64,000 bases of DNA. It comes from Phlegmacium glaucopus (taxonomy: Eukaryota > Basidiomycota > Agaricomycetes > Agaricales > Cortinariaceae). The notes under the pieces are model-generated. The model saw only the letters and a list, made by a program, of their open reading frames with translations. It was not told where the DNA came from and ran no database searches. Positions 11,285-21,436 of this stretch are shown here, piece by piece (the first letter of the stretch is position 1; each line of letters starts with the position of its first letter). The stretch spans positions 1,740,570 through 1,804,569 of the forward strand of contig MU130378.1 of assembly GCA_015039465.1 (NCBI GenBank), written 5' to 3'. The position numbers were made by a program, and so were the translations under genes.

Positions 11285-12782
11285 CATGTAACATTTTGAC
11301 GATTGATCTCAGGACCAGATTTTACTTGTGAATTTTTCTCATCCTGCAGTGGAAGCGGAACTCGGAATCTCGTGTTTGGATCAAAACGACGCAGCTGTAC
11401 GCCGGCCTGCTTGAAAAGCGTGGCAGAGGCATCATCACTGTAGAACAATTAGACATGGGTACTACTAGAGCACGATGTAATAATTGTACTGACACTTTAT
11501 ATGTCAGATTATACACTACCGTCTTAACGCCTGTTTGTATTATCTTGACAGTACATGTTAGACAAGGACATCTAACGGCTATTAGTGACCATTATCTGAA
11601 AGACAGGAATTGACATACGTATTGCAATATAGAACACAATCTTTGCCTATTCTGTCACTTCCAGCCTCGAGAAGAGCATTTTCCTCGGCATGTAAGCAGA
11701 TACATCCATTTCCTGGAGGAATGGCGGTCGCATTGCAGTGTGGGCAACCTCCTTCGTTACAGTTTTTTAGTCCTCGTGGGGTCCCATTATAGCTGGAATA
11801 GACGTTGGGGTGTAGAATCAAGCAGGAGCTCATAAATGCTTACCCTGTAGCAAGTACACGATTGTCGCGAACCAACACCGCTCCTACTCTGCGTTTCATG
11901 CAATTGGATCGGCGAGATGCAAGAGATGCCAAAGTCTGTTCTTAAATTGTGACTCCTGCAACTTCTGCAGTGCAAGCAGACTTGACGAACCATGAAGTAG
12001 GTATCCCAACTAGGTCTCAAATGTTCGGGGTGCAATAGATCGAGTGTATCAAGATGTCGATAGAGATCTTCAAGATTTGGAAAGGAGTTATTGACATGAA
12101 TGTTGACAAGGTCGGCCAAGTTTTGGAGACAGCTTGCTTTCGATGAATTAGGTGAAAGGAGAGAACCGAAAACAGTTCGATCATCCTCTTGAACGAAGTT
12201 TTCGAGGGATATATTTAAAAAACTGCTTGGGCATGAACATTGATCAAATATAACCAAAGGATCATACCTCTTTGATCTGTTGAAGCGCTCCATTAAAGGA
12301 GCATCGCACCGGAGAAGTATGAAAAAAGGTCGTCGAATAAAAGGTTCAATGAGTTCTTTGGTGTACAGATCAATTGTTACGTAGTTATTTCGCCAATTGC
12401 CAGTCGCGTATTTCAAAAGCCCGCCAGGAGCTGAGAAGTATAGGGTATGCTGTGGGACCGTGAGTGACGTTGGAGCAGGTGAGGTAAGAGGACTCATAGA
12501 AAGAAAGGACTGATGTCTAGGTGAACTAGGATCTACGAGAGATGAAAAATCGAGCATGTGAGGGGTCCGGGAATTTGTGACCTGATTATGGAGAGTGGAT
12601 CCGGGGGGATCTCCTTTTGATGTTGTATGATCGCCTACCCCAAAGTTCTCCTCAAAGCCCCCGATATCATGATCGGAATTGGACTGAACAATTCGAACGG
12701 ACTGGAATCCCTTGGTAGCAACAAGATAGTCCTCGATGCTCGATTTTCCAGAAAAACGCGTCCCGATGATGGCCACGAACAT
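11285..12782 (-). CDS. DCD1: Deoxycytidylate (dCMP) deaminase with N-terminal P-loop-like domain
   Basis: The enzyme converts dCMP to dUMP, feeding dTTP synthesis. The N-terminal half starts MFVAIIGTRFSGKSSIEDYL, a Walker-A-like GxxxxGKS common to fungal homologues. The C-terminal half is a zinc deaminase. After splicing it reads RRSNCMKRRVGAVLVRDNR, ATGYNGTPRGLKNCNEGGCP, the catalytic CLHAEENALLEAG (zinc His and Glu), and CNTCPCLTCTVKIIQTGVKT, with the two zinc Cys in PCLTC. It ends FRVPLPLQDEKNSQV plus a short tail. Introns include one with GTATGT donor just after YCNT. Other splice points fall after DTYFM, after LATG and after NLTYKV. All zinc ligands are present so it should be active. 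The gene is in tandem with POP3, 218 bp downstream of that gene's stop. Confidence 0.92.
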
Positions 12783-12868
12783 CTAGTCGGGTATAAACTA
12801 TATGATCTGTAGTAGTACAGATACGAAGTCTGTTGCACCATGTGACAAAATTAACACGACGTGATGCA

Positions 12869-12908
12869 CACACATGACTTGTTACATGTGTGACAATACA
12901 TTTGTCAC
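12869..12908. promoter_or_regulatory. Overlapping inverted repeats upstream of the dCMP deaminase gene
   Basis: CACACATG and CATGTGTG form perfect 8-bp arms around an 8-bp spacer (12869-12892). A second inverted repeat, GTGACAA and TTGTCAC with a 5-bp spacer, overlaps it at 12890-12908. The pair lies about 90-125 bp upstream of the DCD1 start codon, between it and the POP3 stop. A dimeric regulator site is possible, but a terminator hairpin for POP3 or chance are equally open. Confidence 0.3.
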
Positions 12909-13000
12909 TCAGCGTTAACGTTGGCAAGCAACTGAGAACAATAATCAAATAAACATTAAGCAGACTCTAAGAGCTTGATATTGAGGCGTTGAAAATCGAT

Positions 13001-14025
13001 TTACTTTTTTGCTTTTTTAACTTCTGCTTTTTCTCGATTCCTTGCTTCCTTGGCTGCTTTCATGTCTTTAGGTGCAGATGTGCGAAGATGTTTTACATGG
13101 GTAGGGATGAGTGTCGGCAACTTCGCGTTTGAAAGCCAGGATGCGGTTAGAACGGGGACGGGTTCCAGCATAGTGTGTAGACGATCGTCAGCAAGATCAA
13201 CCTACATTGACAAAAGTTGACTTCATCAGATGTTCAAAAGTTTTAGAGGACTTACATCAATCCCTAGAACCGTTACTCTTCTTATTCCCAGTGTTTGCGC
13301 AAGGACAAGTTCAGATCCCTTGGGCAGCGGAACTAGTTTCATATGATTACTTGCTTGGGCAGAGTTACAAGACGCAACAAGATGGGGTAGATGGTCTATG
13401 AGTATAGAAGGATCCACATCTTGTCGACAAACAAAAAGATATTTGAAGGGACGACTTGGTTGAGTTTCGACAGAAGGTATTGGAATAACAGTCGTTGGAC
13501 GGCGCAGACTGTGAGATTGAAGTTCAAGCCTCTTCGTAACTGCATTGATACCATATACAATATGACGTAGGATTGAGGGGGATTTAGCAGCCATATCGTC
13601 AACATTGTCATCGTTATCGCTTGAACGCTTTGAAGACTGTTCAACCAAGCCTGACATTGCATCATCAGTGGCGCTTCCTTGTTCTAGTAATTTCTGCTTT
13701 TTGTCTTTAGCCAGTGCGTCACACGAAGACTTCGCAGCCCGTTTCCGTTTGCGCGATAAGGCGGAACGGTTATCATGATACTCTGATACTCCCTCCAGAA
13801 TTTGAAGAATATAAGCCAGAACAGCGTTTTGTAGATTTATGGGAACGGAAGGCCTATCATAGCAATTAATGTAAACAGCACCGAGGTAATGATGATCCTA
13901 AGATACCATTGAACACGAAACGGACTGTCCAGTACTCCTTTAAATACAACTTTTTTCTCTTTGCCATCTCGAGGTTTCGAACGGTTTGAAGGCTGAGTGA
14001 GGACCCGGGCGGTTTTCTCAGACAT
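13001..14025 (-). CDS. POP3: RNase P / RNase MRP subunit POP3-like
   Basis: POP3 is a protein subunit of nuclear RNase P and MRP, which process tRNA and rRNA precursors. The spliced protein starts MSEKTARVLTQPSNRSK, has KVVFKGVLDSPFRVQWPSVP, a basic/acidic spacer with a likely nuclear-localisation stretch (SRKRKRAAKSS), and a core with FKYLFVCRQDVDPSILIDHL and LPKGSELVLAQTLGIRRV. It ends in a Lys-rich tail (EKAEVKKAKK, stop at 13003-13001). Two introns are evident: one between QW and PSVPINL, the other after VLGID. The core resembles the L7Ae-like fold of the POP3 family, where the protein binds RNA and shields an apical region of the ribozyme. The start lies 63 bp from the divergent arrestin gene. 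Confidence 0.75.
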
Positions 14026-14088
14026 TGGAAGCGTATTAGTAAGAGGAGAAAGCGGAGTCTGGACTATGTATCTTCTGTCAGCCTCTTT

Positions 14089-16636
14089 ATGCCAAATACA
14101 AAAACATCTACCGACGAATTTGCTGGATTGGGGATCGACTTGTATCCATCAGATGTGCTAACGACCGATAATTCTCGCTTTGGTTCAGTGATCGCATCTG
14201 CAGGTAGCCCTCCAGCTCTGTCCATATTACATTTAAGCGATAGTCATGGACTACTGCCTCCTGACGCCAATGAAGCTGGAATGCATCTCTCCTGCTCCAA
14301 GGACTACGTGGGTAATATCCTTGGCATCCGCACTGGAGCGTTGGCTCGTGGCTTGTCTGAAGAACTTGCTCTTTCGCGCAGCGATACTCTCCTCACTGCT
14401 AGCGCCAGTATAGGTCGAAGCTCAGCGGAACTTAAGACGATTCTTGGAAATGCCAATTCACGTCTAAAGTCAGGCGCCGTGTTGGTCCCTATCCTTGGCG
14501 AAGATATCGATAAAGAAAATACAACAATACTGGAGCAGGCCAAACCTCGAGCACGAGTAGAACTCGACATCGCATTGGAGAGCAATGTATGCGTTCAAGA
14601 TGGGTATCTTAAAGGGCACATCAAGGTCCGTATCCGGAAGCACTCGAAGAAAGACCACCCCGTCCTTGTATCTGGTGGTAAAGTTAGAGCGATTGGCTTT
14701 GAGTGCATCATGAACGAAAATGAACGACTGGCCTTTTATCAAGTTTCCGAGGTAGCCTCTGGCTTAGGCAGTCTCTATGTCTTTGAACCTGATGGAGAGG
14801 GCTTCTGCAGAGCTATAGATGGAATCTATTCTTTCCCTTTTGCCTTGCATCTCCCATTGTCATCTGAATACGGAACTCCTAAAGGCGTTATGCATTCTCG
14901 ATGTGGCATCTCTGTCCAGTATATCGCTATGGTGTTTGTACTTTCACGACTTCTTGATTTGGTGAGTATTGAACGGTCGATTTCAGCTCTCTCAGGGTCA
15001 AAGATGCAATATCTGGCAGGAAGTCTATTTCCCACTTTTACCGAGACTGCAGCATTTGGCCACGCCTGAATCCTTCTGTCATCCTTGCCCCGCTACCGCG
15101 CCCACTTCAGATGACTGTCTCCGGAAGCTTGTCTATGGGTGGGAACAATGGCATCCAACTAACTGCATCTTTGCATCGTTTACATTGGATCGCAGGCCAG
15201 GCGTGTCAAGTTAAAATTACAATCATCAATAATTCTAAAAAGAATATAAAAAACCTGACTCTTGGAATATATCGATCTACAATCATTTTCCAACCAAAAG
15301 TCCCTTTGGAAGATCTGCCTGACAACAGATCCACTGGCGCAGATCCAGATGCCTGGCAGACTTCAGCCACCAAAAAAAAAGTTGCAGAATCTACCCTTGT
15401 AGTAGGCGAACGAGGGACCCGCGGACATGCGAGCGCGAAAGGGTGGTGGACAGGGGTTGGCCCTGGCAAATCGATGACTTTCTCTCATTTCATTTCAATC
15501 CCAGTGATTCATTTCTATTCTGAGGTTATTCCTACTCTTACACCCAATTATAGCCAGATGCCTTGTCGATTCCAAGAGGAAAATTGCTTGAAGTCCTGTA
15601 TGTTTTACGTGTGACTATAAGCCCTGGCAGTCTCCTGCCAACAGACGTCCATGCAACACTACCGCTTCACATCGTCAACCTCTTATCCATTGACCCTCCT
15701 GTCAGTTCGCCTCAAAGTCCATCGACACTATTGAACTTGAATTCGTCCAACGTCGAAACGTTGCCAGTTTTCAACCAACGCATTGACGCAGATTCTGGGA
15801 GGTCTGAGGTAGATCTTATCGAAGAACCCATGGAAGATGAAGACAGTTCTTATTCTGATGATGATATTCACAACGATTCTGAAAACCCAGTTAAATACGG
15901 AGGGCATGACCGAGCCAACCTATCGTTGCACGACGATACAGACGAGGTGGTACAATATGCTGTAGCATCTGCCAGCATTGACGTTGACTATGCCGAGAAC
16001 GCTCCTCGATTTGCAGATTTATATTATTCATCGTTGCAGGAGAATCTCGACCGCGCGGCGGAACGGTATGCTCAGGGCGCGATGGACAAGTCGGTCTCGC
16101 AAATCCCCAAGTCAGATGAAACAGGAGGACCGTGCAATAATTTCGCTTCTCGCGTGCGTGAGAAGACCCTGAGCCGCCAGTCTGAGCGTCGCTATCAGCC
16201 CCAAGAAAGTTATGCTGAAAAGAGTGAGGCCGAAGCAGCTATGTTTGATGAACTGGATACTATTCACGGAGGTGATCAATCTCCCTACTCTCATCAACCC
16301 AGTTCCTACATACACGCCAAATCTCGAACGGCAGATCATCCAGATCCTACTTGCGCTTCTTGCAGTCATCATGTAGCTTTGGCTACAGCACCCTCAAAGT
16401 TTGCTACACGCATTCCTCCTCCTACCTCTCAGCTTGGACATAGATCTTCTCAACTCTCTGAAAACCCTTACATCCACGCGGAAAAGCAGGATCCCGCCCT
16501 TAATGACGCACACAATACCCCCATAGTGTATGGCCTTGACAGCACCCCAACTAGTACCAGTTCGCGGTCTCGATCAGTTAAGGACAAGATCAAGGAACTC
16601 GAAGAGCGCGTGGAGAGGGCCAACACCAATACATAA
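14089..16636 (+). CDS. Alpha-arrestin-like protein
   Basis: Three exons (14089-14933, 14987-15503, 15554-16636) encode 814 residues. After about 160 low-complexity residues comes an arrestin-N-like region with ARVELDIALESNVCVQDGYL and LKGHIKVRIRK. It is followed by the arrestin-C-like SGSLSMGGNNGIQLTASLHR, CQVKITIINNSKKNIKNLTL and PGKSMTFSHFISIP. The C-terminal third is acidic and Ser-rich and ends in a short coiled coil (KDKIKELEERVERAN). Fungal alpha-arrestins recruit Rsp5-type ubiquitin ligases to plasma-membrane transporters; I see no clear PPxY motif in the parts I read, so that role is inference from family. The first intron uses a GTTTGT donor, chosen because it gives the family-like MVSLRVKDA. 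No signal peptide or membrane span. Confidence 0.75.
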
Positions 16637-16795
16637 ACGCCTGGACCTCGTAATTAGTGGCTCAAGGATTGTGATTGTGATTACAGTACGGGACGTAAGT
16701 AAGGACTACATAGAAAAGTACAACTACAGTCGAGGCTCTTATGAAATTAATTGTGGTTTAGAAGTAGCAGAAGGCGAGAAAGAATGGACCATAAA

Positions 16796-18450
16796 TTAGC
16801 CTCCGAGGAGAGCCAGCGCGGCTCTGAGTTCCTTCTTCGCCTGCTCAGCATCTTCATAATTCAATGCACTCACTGCGAAACGACAGTGCTTCTGAGCTTT
16901 TGAAATGATGGCAGGGGTTAACTCGACAGGACGATCCTGGATAGGGACAGGTGGCGGTGGTGGCGCCCTGGGGCGTGAATATACAGCTGGGGGAGATTGC
17001 TGTGCAAAGGCATTGTATATACTATGTGGAGGCGAAGAAGGAAACACTGATGACCGAGGAGATGTATGCACGCTCAAGGAGTCATGGTATTCTGTAGAGG
17101 ATACAAAATGTGGCTGAGGTGGGAGCTGGGGCGGTTGGGGAACGGTGGCAGATAGGGAAAAATCCTCGTTGTTTTCGGGCCCTGCTAAAGCATTTATTGA
17201 GGGAATAGGGCTATATTGCCCTTGCACTTCTCTGCTCGCCAGATTGTTCATTTGCAAAGGCTGTTCTTCTCGATCCAAATCAATACTACCACCGCTTCCG
17301 CTGCGAGCTCTAGCTCCATTTTCTTCAACCCCGGCCGATTCCGTTGCATTATCCGACCAATTACTAGATGATACCCCCCAGGTTGATGTTGCGCTGTTGA
17401 GACTAAGACTTCCATCGGGCCTGTCCAGAATAAAATCTCTATTGGGATGTTCTGAGATACCAGAGGTACTCCACGTCTCGGAAGGATGGTCACCTGTCCC
17501 CATCGTTCCGGGATAGGGACGGAGGGGATCGTTTGGTGGTACTAAGGAGAAAGTAGGTGGATGCGAGAAGTCGGTATTCAATGAAGGGGACGAAGCTTCG
17601 TTCTGTGATGCCTCATGATAAGCAGATAGATTAGCTGCGGCAACAGTTGGTTCAGATGCCAAAGGAAACTCAGAGTCGCTCAGAGGAAGTGTGGGGGCCG
17701 ATGGAATTTGTTGTTGTTCCTCCAGTTGTTGTTGTTCTTGTTGCAACCTCTTCAGCTCCTCTTGCTCTTCTGCCCATCCCGGTGGACCTGGAGCAGGTTT
17801 ACGCCCTTCGCGAAAGGCTTTGGCAATATCTGCAGCTTTCCACTTGGCATAACGAATCTTTTCTTCATTCTACACGTAAAATGAGACCAAAAAAAGTTTA
17901 CTCATGAATGAGAAACGCACTGATTCTGAGATATCTGATTTGGGGAATGTTTTCAGGATCTCAAGGAAGTTAACTGCAGCCAAGAACTTTTTCGCAGTAG
18001 ATCTGTATGAATTATTGGTAAGAGAGCAATCTTACAGTTAAGAGGTAGCTTTATACCTAGTGGCATGGGCGCTGCGATCTTCGTTGTCGGCATTCGCAAA
18101 GACTTTGAGAGCAAAGTTTTCAACATATGCAGAACTAGCCGATTCAATGTGAATCGCATCGTTAGGTCCGATTTTATTTTTTGTTTCCTCTAGTGCACCC
18201 AAAAGGGCTAAGAGGAGATCGCGAGAGGCAGCATCGCGAGTTTTGAGGCTTATACCAATTTGCGCAGCATAATATGCACCTTCAGAAAATAGAGTAAGAA
18301 TGACAGTAATATATTTCTAAGATAGCTATACTTGCACCAGTACGCTATGACAGGATCTTGTGTTCTAAGTTCCTCTGCACGTTGCAGGTATGGTGTAATT
18401 GATTTGAGGGAAGGAGGGACAGGTGGGAGGTTTGCGAGAAGGTCAGCCAT
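16796..18450 (-). CDS. VTA1: Vacuolar sorting protein VTA1/LIP5 homologue
   Basis: VTA1 activates the AAA ATPase Vps4 during ESCRT-III disassembly at endosomes. The N-terminus MADLLANLPPVPPSLKSITP, with PYLQRAEELRTQDPVIAYWC and a YYAAQIGISL-type helix after an intron, matches the tandem MIT region. The linker is long and rich in Ser/Pro/Gln, including a QQEQQQLEEQQQ run and an SRPRAPPPPPVPI stretch. The C-terminal Vps4-binding domain is intact: ISKAQKHCRFAVSALNYEDA then KELRAALALLGG. At least three introns occur in the 5' half (near 17.87, 18.0-18.05 and 18.26-18.33 kb). An upstream in-frame ATG at 18474 would add eight residues; 18450 fits the family better. Divergent from QCR6 with 79 bp between starts. 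Confidence 0.9.
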
Positions 18451-18529
18451 GATTCCCATCAATCGGGCCATCACTCTCTTCTTTCCGAAAGTATCCGTTC
18501 AAATTTTGCTGTCGACATCGTCATATACG

Positions 18530-19144
18530 ATGAGCTCAACCATTGCTTCTTTCTTCTCCTCATTCGTATCAACAGTCCACGCGGACGCACCCTCTGATGA
18601 AGAAAAACCTGCTGAAGTGGTAGAGGCTGCCGCTGAGGAGGAACCGGAGCCAGAGGATGTACGTGTCTGCAACGCCCCATTATAGTGAACTCTTTTTTCA
18701 AAACTATTCGTTCTTCAATCTTACAGATCCAACCTATCATTCGCGATGAATGTAAAGCGTCAGCGAAATGCGCTGCTCTGACAAAACATTTTGAACACTG
18801 TCAAGAGAAAGTCGAATCGGGTCACGGTTTCAAAGGCGAGGATTGTGTAGAGGAACTGTTCGTATTTTCACGTTCTTTATCTGAAGTCATTCTCACTAAC
18901 CCTTTCTAGATGTACGTATTTTTCCTGATGTCGCTGTATTGTCTACCTGACCTTCCTGATCGAATCTCAATTTTAGTCCAGTAAGTCTTCAATCTTTTGC
19001 TACGTGGATATTTAACGAAACTCTTTTACCTCCCAGCATGATGCACTGCGTTGATGTTTGTGCTTCCAAAGCAATTGAAGTTCCTTAACTGATCAATGAC
19101 TACAGGCATGTGCTGCACAAAAACTCTTCCCCAAGCTGCGTTAG
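18530..19144 (+). CDS. QCR6: Cytochrome bc1 complex hinge protein, subunit 6
   Basis: QCR6 is the acidic hinge protein of mitochondrial complex III that supports cytochrome c docking to cytochrome c1. The N-terminal half is strongly acidic (EEEPEPED). Then IQPIIRDECKASAKCAALTK, HFEHCQEKVESGHGFKGEDC and HCVDACAAQKLFPKLR give the Cys pairs of the two-helix hairpin. My best model has six exons: 18530-18658, 18727-18857, 18910-18911, 18977-18980, 19037-19055, 19106-19144, total 324 nt, 107 residues. The two tiny exons (AT and TCCA) are needed to supply the conserved Phe-His of EELFHMMHC. A simpler model with one 179-nt intron (18858-19036) stays in frame but loses those two residues. Every intron in the six-exon model is 50-68 nt with GT..AG ends. 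Confidence 0.88.
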
Positions 19145-20139
19145 AGAAGTCAGTATACCATGATATCATATTGCTATATGTAATAGGTGTGAAATTTGCG
19201 ATAGATTGGCATATGGTAGCTGATAATTTGGTAGATAGATGTTTCTGCCTGGATGTAGTATGCCGTAGTGCCCGGCATCTTCAACTTAGAATCATTCTCC
19301 CCCACAAAAGCCTCCAAACGAGCTTCATGACTTGAGAATCAATGAAGAGCATTGACGGTATTTTACAGCGGTGGCTCTATCCCTAGATAAGTACCAAGCC
19401 GCGAAATAAAGTTTCGAAGCATTCAGTCCCGCTGAATGGCGGCTGGCTTGGAGACTGTTACGCTCTGGATTCCGTTTTTAACCCTTTAGAGATCGTGCAG
19501 GCGTTATTAAGAAGCAGCGCGCCTAATGTCATTATGGACGGTGATTCTGGGCATTCACCGAATACCACTGTCCTTTTTTTTTACTGTTAAATCACGCTAC
19601 CTACCCTTGAACTATTTATTCAGGCTTCAGCTAATTATAACCTCATTTTGTCGTCAAAGTTCGTGTTTGGTCAATTATGAAGACATTCCACAATATCTAG
19701 CCCTTCAACAATACATAGCGATGTATATACAGGAGACCTCATCCTCGTCACTCTTGCCACCCGCTATGCAGAAGTTCCAAGGACGTTCACGCGTTATTGA
19801 TATTTGGATTAAGAGCGTCATTAAACCTTGATTAAGGCGAACGTAAGTACACAACTAGACCATCCTAAACGTGCTGAAAGATGATATGTACTTGATACCG
19901 ACAAGAGGTGCTGTATGCATGAACCAGACCTTCCATCTCGAGTGTAGCACACATTCTGGCGTACTATGAAGTACACATCTGATTGTTATGCTTTCAGCTC
20001 GATGGTCCAGAGAGGTCGAATTTAACATGAGGCTGGAGTTGGACAAGAAGCCTTTCAAGTACATGAACAAAGTACAGAACGAGGCCCACTCGTTCCCTAG
20101 CCAACGTCCATGATCCTGACCACAAATCCCGAATAGTTA
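19145..20139. other. Intergenic stretch, no gene recognised
   Basis: Almost 1 kb between the convergent ends of QCR6 and the next minus-strand gene. It is AT-rich. Open frames at 19526-19831 (+) and 19855-20070 (-) show no family likeness and no exon-like pattern. No repeat of note. Confidence 0.5.
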
Positions 20140-21423
20140 TCAATCTTCCAACTTTGAACTCCCGGGTGTCGATGGCGCGCTATTCTGAGTATTGCCTTCC
20201 GACGCTGGATCCATCGAATTGACCAGTAGTGTAGGTGGCAATGGTTTCTTCAGCGGGGCCATTTTTCGAGGTGCGGCCTCGAGGAATACATTATCGCTTT
20301 GAGTGCGAGATATTGGTGGTGGAGATACGGCAGACGAACTTGAAGCACGCTGTGGGTGCGTCAACTCGTGCGGACGAGTACTTGTTGAAGCTTGGGTAGA
20401 TGGCATTCTGGTTCTGATGTCACTGTCTGCTACAACGGGCGGCGAGAGGTTGTTCATCGGCGGTGTGACTGGTAAGGAACTTTGGCGGGTAGCTGGCAAA
20501 TCAAGGCTCGGTGCTTGAAGAGCGTGGAATTCGGATAATACGTTGAACAAGTCGTCAAGCTGGGAATTAGAACGTTGAATATATATCAGCAAAAAAAATT
20601 GAGGATGACAATAATAAAATCTACATACCTTGCCCATGATATCACCGATTGCTTGTTTTCTGCCTTCAAATTGATGTGCCAGGGATGCGAACTCTTCTTC
20701 TCTAGCTTTATTCTTCTCTGCTTCCTCGCTGGGCACATCCACGTTTTCTTCATCGCCCTCAGGTTCCATGCTGCTTAATCCTGGAGGAACAGGCATATCT
20801 TCAGGTCCAGCTCGTTTGCTGCCAGTATCCACACCAGTGGTAGATACATTTGAAAGAGTCGTTTTATGAGAAAAGACATGCTTCTTGTTCTTCACATCGG
20901 CAGCTTTACCAGATCCAATGCTTTCCATTTCAATGTGCATTTTGGAAATCTGGCTCTGCAAGTCCAAAATATTGGTAAGATGAGACCATACGAGTTCCGA
21001 TGGGACTGCCGCGTTTGCACTTTGGGTAGAACCAACCTCTGGAGAAGATAAATTGATTTGAGAGGGTGAATGTTGATCTGGCTGGACTTCAGAGTCTTGA
21101 GAACATGGTAAGAGGGTACCGAGAGAGGTGCCGTCGAATGGGTCAAGAAGGAAGTCCGGGGAAGGTAGTCTGGATGGATGGTATGGATGTTGGCTTGGTG
21201 TGGGAGATACATTTTTACTCAATAAGTTGACGTCTGGTTCTGGGGAAGCGACACGTTCAGGGGATGAAATAAGGTCTGCGAGGATTGCATCGTGCGGCGT
21301 TGAATAAGCACTTGGGAAAGCACGTTTCTGAGGTTTGTCGAGGGAGTTTCTAGGAGAAGCGAAGACGACACCTTGACCCTCAGCTTTGTTTCCAAACCAC
21401 ATTCCTAAAGATGTTACAAACAT
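20140..21423 (-). CDS. Protein of unknown function, Ser/Pro-rich with central coiled coil
   Basis: I do not recognise the family. The frame from 21423 encodes 427 codons including an in-frame intron at 20628-20560 (69 nt, GTATGT..CCAG), so the mature protein is about 404 residues. A second start at 21402 (MWFGNKAEGQGVVF) is equally possible. The N-terminal 140 residues are Ser/Pro-rich and disordered-looking. A coiled-coil segment follows (SHLTNILDLQSQISKMHIEM) and another (EEFASLAHQFEGRKQ.IGDI then LDDLFNVLSEFHAL), the latter joined by splicing. The C-terminus is again Ser/Thr/Pro-rich with a basic patch PRKMAPLKKPLPP. No membrane span or enzyme motif. The start codon lies 13 bp beyond the stop of the GNL1-like gene on the same strand, so the two are packed very tightly. 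Confidence 0.7.
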   Translation of the reverse strand: MFVTSLGMWFGNKAEGQGVVFASPRNSLDKPQKRAFPSAYSTPHDAILADLISSPERVASPEPDVNLLSKNVSPTPSQHPYHPSRLPSPDFLLDPFDGTSLGTLLPCSQDSEVQPDQHSPSQINLSSPEVGSTQSANAAVPSELVWSHLTNILDLQSQISKMHIEMESIGSGKAADVKNKKHVFSHKTTLSNVSTTGVDTGSKRAGPEDMPVPPGLSSMEPEGDEENVDVPSEEAEKNKAREEEFASLAHQFEGRKQAIGDIMGKVCRFYYCHPQFFLLIYIQRSNSQLDDLFNVLSEFHALQAPSLDLPATRQSSLPVTPPMNNLSPPVVADSDIRTRMPSTQASTSTRPHELTHPQRASSSSAVSPPPISRTQSDNVFLEAAPRKMAPLKKPLPPTLLVNSMDPASEGNTQNSAPSTPGSSKLED

Positions 21424-21436
21424 TTACAAATACAGA

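Noticed and set aside
18858..19036. A single 179-nt intron in QCR6 as the simplest gene model
   Set aside because: Not fully rejected, but it is three times the usual intron length here and removes two conserved residues; kept as the alternative in the QCR6 finding.
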